Below are positions 61,804-64,000 of a DNA stretch of 64,000 bases, piece by piece (position 1 is the stretch's first letter; every line of letters begins with the position of its first letter). Source of the stretch: Pseudomonas parafulva (lineage in GTDB: Bacteria; Pseudomonadota; Gammaproteobacteria; Pseudomonadales; Pseudomonadaceae); contig NZ_CP009747.1 of the NCBI RefSeq assembly GCF_000800255.1, positions 2,232,001 to 2,296,000 on the forward strand, given 5' to 3'. The translations under genes were made by a program, and so were the position numbers. The notes beneath the pieces are model-generated. The model was not told the DNA's origin. It did no database searches and saw only the letters and a list, made by a program, of their open reading frames with translations.

Positions 61804-61968
61804 ATGACCATGAAACTGCTTGCCGTGCTGATCCAGGTGCTACTCGTGCAGACGGATTGGCCGACACTGGAACGTCCCCGCCGCGTCTTCACCCGCGGAT
61901 TCGTCGCCACCTGCCTGATGGTCGCTGTTATCGAATGGATGGTCTTGAGCGCACTGTTCAAGGGTTGA
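61804..61968 (+). CDS. 54-residue small membrane protein
   Basis: A short gene from ATG 61804 (or ATG 61810) to TGA 61968. The protein has a short hydrophobic N-terminus (KLLAVLIQVLLVQ), a basic middle (ERPRRVFTRG) and a membrane helix (VATCLMVAVIEWMVLSALF) near its C-terminus. The ribosome-binding site (GAG) is weak. The topology and codon use look natural, but I do not recognise a family. Confidence 0.55.
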   Translation: MTMKLLAVLIQVLLVQTDWPTLERPRRVFTRGFVATCLMVAVIEWMVLSALFKG

Positions 61969-62065
61969 GCCCTACCTGCCATCACTGAGCAAGCGCGCGT
62001 CGCCGGGCTGCCTGGAGGCTCGTCTACACTGAGCCCTGTCATCCACCGCAACCCAAGAGACGCTC

Positions 62066-63082
62066 ATGAAACGACTCCACGCCCTGCTCACCGGGCTGCT
62101 GCTCGCGTTGGGCCTGGTCAGCACCGATGCCGTGGCCGCTGGCGAGCCAAACGCACCCATCCAGTTTGGCGCCATTGGCTGGGAAAGTGGCGCATTGACT
62201 ACCGAGATCCTGCGCCTGATCGTCGAGAAGGGCTATGGCTACCCAACCGACACGCTGCCCGGCAGCACCGTGAGCATGGAAGTGGCGCTGGCGCGCAACG
62301 ACCTTCAGGTGATTGCCGAAGAGTGGGCTGGGCGCAGTCCGGCCTGGGTCGGGGCCGAGAAAAAAGGCGAAGTGTTCGCGCTGGGTGATACGGTCAAGAA
62401 TGCCGTCGAAGGCTGGTATGTCCCGGCTTACGTGATCAAGGGCGATCCGGCCCGCTCCATCGAAGCGACGGCGCCGGATTTGAAAACCGTAGCCGACCTG
62501 CAGCGCTACGCGCACGTGTTCAAGGACCCGGAAGCGCCCAAGCAAGGGCGTTTTCTCAACAGCCCCAGCGGCTGGACTTCGGAAATCGTCAACAGTCAAA
62601 AACTCAAGGCGTACAAGCTCGACGACCTCTACGTCAACTTCCGCACAGGCTCGGGCGCGGCGCTGGACGCAGAAATCAACTCGGCCATTCGTCGCGGGCG
62701 CCCCGTGCTGTTCTACTACTGGAGCCCCACCCCGCTGATGGGCCGCTACGATCTGGTGCGCCTCGAAGAGCCTCCCTTTGATCCCAAGGCGTGGGCCACA
62801 TTGACCGATCCGAGCAACCTACATCCCCAAGGCAGTGCTTCGCTCCCCACCAAACTGTCGATAGGCGTATCGAAAGCCTTCAAGAACCAGTACCCGGATT
62901 TGGTCGCGCTGTTCGAGCAGGTAGACTTGCCCATCGACATCCTCAACCAGGCGTTGGCCAAAATGAGCGAGAAGCGCCAGGACCCGCGCAAGGCGGCTGA
63001 AGCGTTTTTGAGCCAGCACCCCGAAATATGGCGCGCCTGGATGCCATCGCCAGTAGCGGACAAGGTCGCGGCAGCCCTGTAG
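62066..63082 (+). CDS. Glycine betaine/choline-type ABC substrate-binding protein
   Basis: A 338-residue periplasmic binding protein of the OpuAC/ProX family with a signal peptide cut near AVAAG (residue 24). The segments FGAIGWESGALTTEILRLIVEKGYGYPTD and EVALARNDLQVIAEEWAG are typical, and several Trp and Tyr residues (WYVPAYV, FYYWSP) could form the aromatic cage for quaternary amines. No permease or ATPase gene adjoins, so it is an orphan receptor that probably serves a transporter encoded elsewhere. The exact ligand is inferred. Confidence 0.87.
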   Translation: MKRLHALLTGLLLALGLVSTDAVAAGEPNAPIQFGAIGWESGALTTEILRLIVEKGYGYPTDTLPGSTVSMEVALARNDLQVIAEEWAGRSPAWVGAEKKGEVFALGDTVKNAVEGWYVPAYVIKGDPARSIEATAPDLKTVADLQRYAHVFKDPEAPKQGRFLNSPSGWTSEIVNSQKLKAYKLDDLYVNFRTGSGAALDAEINSAIRRGRPVLFYYWSPTPLMGRYDLVRLEEPPFDPKAWATLTDPSNLHPQGSASLPTKLSIGVSKAFKNQYPDLVALFEQVDLPIDILNQALAKMSEKRQDPRKAAEAFLSQHPEIWRAWMPSPVADKVAAAL

Positions 63083-63241
63083 CGCCGTGTAGGCAGGCAA
63101 AGAAATGTAACACCCTCCTCCTTGGAGCCGGCAGCGCCTGGACTACGCTTGAGCCCATGTGATGCCGGGCCCCTCTGACGGTGCAAACCGCCATGTCGGA
63201 ATCACTGTTGCCATGCAACGTCGACAATCAAGGAGGGGCTC

Positions 63242-64000
63242 ATGACAGCTCTGCAGACATTCCTCACTTCTCCCCTGCTCGGCACCAGCACCTGGTTGTG
63301 GCTGGTGTTCGTCACCATCGTCATTGCCTTGCTGGTGCTGGACCTGGGCGTACTGCATCGGCAGGAACGTGAGATCGAGATGCGCGAAAGCCTGCTGCTG
63401 TACTCAGGCTACTTCAGCGTGGGCGTGCTGTTCGGTGTGTGGGTCTGGTTCGAGTTGGGCGCACAGTCGGCGCTGGAGTTCTATACCGGCTTTCTCGTCG
63501 AGCAATCGCTGTCGATGGACAATGTGTTCGTTATGGCGATGATCTTCAGCTTTTTCGCCATTCCCCGGCGCTACCAGCACCGAGTGCTGTTTTGGGGCAT
63601 CATCGGCGTGGTCGTGCTCAGGGCGATCATGATCGGGGTGGGCGCAGCGCTGGTCCAGAACTTTGCCTGGGTGCTCTATCTGTTCGGCGCATTTCTGCTG
63701 TTTACAGGGATCAAGATGGCCTTGTCCAAGGAAGACAGCGAGCCTGACCTGGCCAACAATCCCATTCTGCGCTTCGTACGCAAGCATTTGCGGGTGACCG
63801 ACCAGTTACACGGCAAGCGTTTCTTCGTCCGCCTGACGCCCCCGGGCCAGAGCAAAGCGCTGCGCTATGCGACACCGCTGTTCATGGCCTTGGTCCTGAT
63901 CGAACTGGCCGACCTGGTGTTCGCGGTAGACAGCGTACCGGCGATTTTCGCCATCACCCAGGACCCATTCATCGTCTACACCTCGAACATCTTCGCCATC
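63242..64000 (+). CDS. TerC/Alx-family membrane protein, 3' end outside window
   Basis: The first 253 codons of a TerC protein of the Alx type, which exports manganese in E. coli. ATG 63242 has a strong AAGGAGG site. About six membrane helices are visible. The conserved acidic motifs are EQSLSMDNVFVMAMIF near 83-98 and LIELADLVFAVDSVPAIFAIT near 220-240. The insertion between them (FVRKHLRVTDQLHGKRFF) is typical of this longer form. I see no yybP-ykoY manganese riboswitch in the 159-base leader. Confidence 0.9.
   Translation, partial: MTALQTFLTSPLLGTSTWLWLVFVTIVIALLVLDLGVLHRQEREIEMRESLLLYSGYFSVGVLFGVWVWFELGAQSALEFYTGFLVEQSLSMDNVFVMAMIFSFFAIPRRYQHRVLFWGIIGVVVLRAIMIGVGAALVQNFAWVLYLFGAFLLFTGIKMALSKEDSEPDLANNPILRFVRKHLRVTDQLHGKRFFVRLTPPGQSKALRYATPLFMALVLIELADLVFAVDSVPAIFAITQDPFIVYTSNIFAI

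Noticed and set aside
61577..61807. A 76-codon frame (MLKQSMDAAF...) in the gene-less interval
   Set aside because: It runs through a strong terminator, lacks a ribosome-binding site and has a Pro/Arg/Ser-rich composition typical of chance frames.
63083..63241. A yybP-ykoY manganese riboswitch before the Alx-type terC
   Set aside because: The conserved GGGGAGUAG-type core and the matching internal-loop sequences are not present.

Overview
The window is about 64 kb of GC-rich, gene-dense chromosome from a Pseudomonas, most likely of the P. putida group. The evidence is gene content and order: the run tusDCBE, ybiB, cysG, serS, crcB, rarA, lolA, ftsK, aat, bpt, infA, clpA, clpS, cspD, idh, mnmA, hflD, purB is a core Pseudomonas arrangement. 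An RsmE-type CsrA beside modABC and protein sequences close to remembered P. putida homologues point the same way. I see no insertion sequences, prophage, CRISPR array or rRNA. Species-level identity is inference.

Layout. 1-3.4 kb: small accessory genes (SH3-like protein, GNAT enzyme, two lipoproteins, an AT-richer secreted protein) ending at a tRNA-Ser. 4-12 kb: YccA, a xanthine/urate permease, the TusDCB-TusE sulfur relay with YbiB, and a glutathionyl-hydroquinone reductase. 9.7-17.3 kb: a long minus-strand unit ftsK-lolA-rarA-crcB-serS-cysG. 17.6-31 kb: N-end-rule and proteolysis genes (aat, bpt, clpA, clpS), infA, cspD, monomeric idh, nudJ-mnmA-hflD, purB, roxA, a GNAT protein and a MESH1-like hydrolase. 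31.5-39.4 kb: a SPOR lipoprotein, two tRNA-Val genes, a polyamine-type FAD oxidase, a C39-like pseudopeptidase, a tiny membrane protein, TerC, NhaR, SstT and YceH. 39.4-47.1 kb: ahpF/ahpC, a three-gene chaperone-usher fimbrial operon and gor. 47.2-51.2 kb: galU, ugd and a pair of dihaem cytochromes c resembling TsdA/TsdB. 51.2-57.5 kb: small conserved proteins, a nitronate monooxygenase, modABC behind a ModE-type box, topoisomerase IB and rsmE. 57.6-60.6 kb: an operon of PAS histidine kinase, KaiC-like ATPase and response regulator. 60.7-64 kb: small proteins, tRNA-Leu, an orphan glycine-betaine-type binding protein and the start of a second TerC.

Functional links. TusDCB and TusE deliver sulfur to MnmA for tRNA 2-thiouridine. 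Bpt, Aat, ClpS and ClpA are the complete bacterial N-degron pathway in one place. AhpC, AhpF and Gor are thiol and peroxide defence. GalU and Ugd make UDP-glucose and UDP-glucuronate. ModABC imports molybdate.

The most unusual points are the KaiC-like signalling operon without KaiA or KaiB, a secreted C39-family protein that lost its catalytic Cys and His, the absence of icd from its usual place between cspD and idh, the TsdBA-like cytochrome pair, a fimbrial operon with no adhesin gene, a gene-less interval at 61.4-61.8 kb with two terminators, and several very short genes with good ribosome-binding sites.
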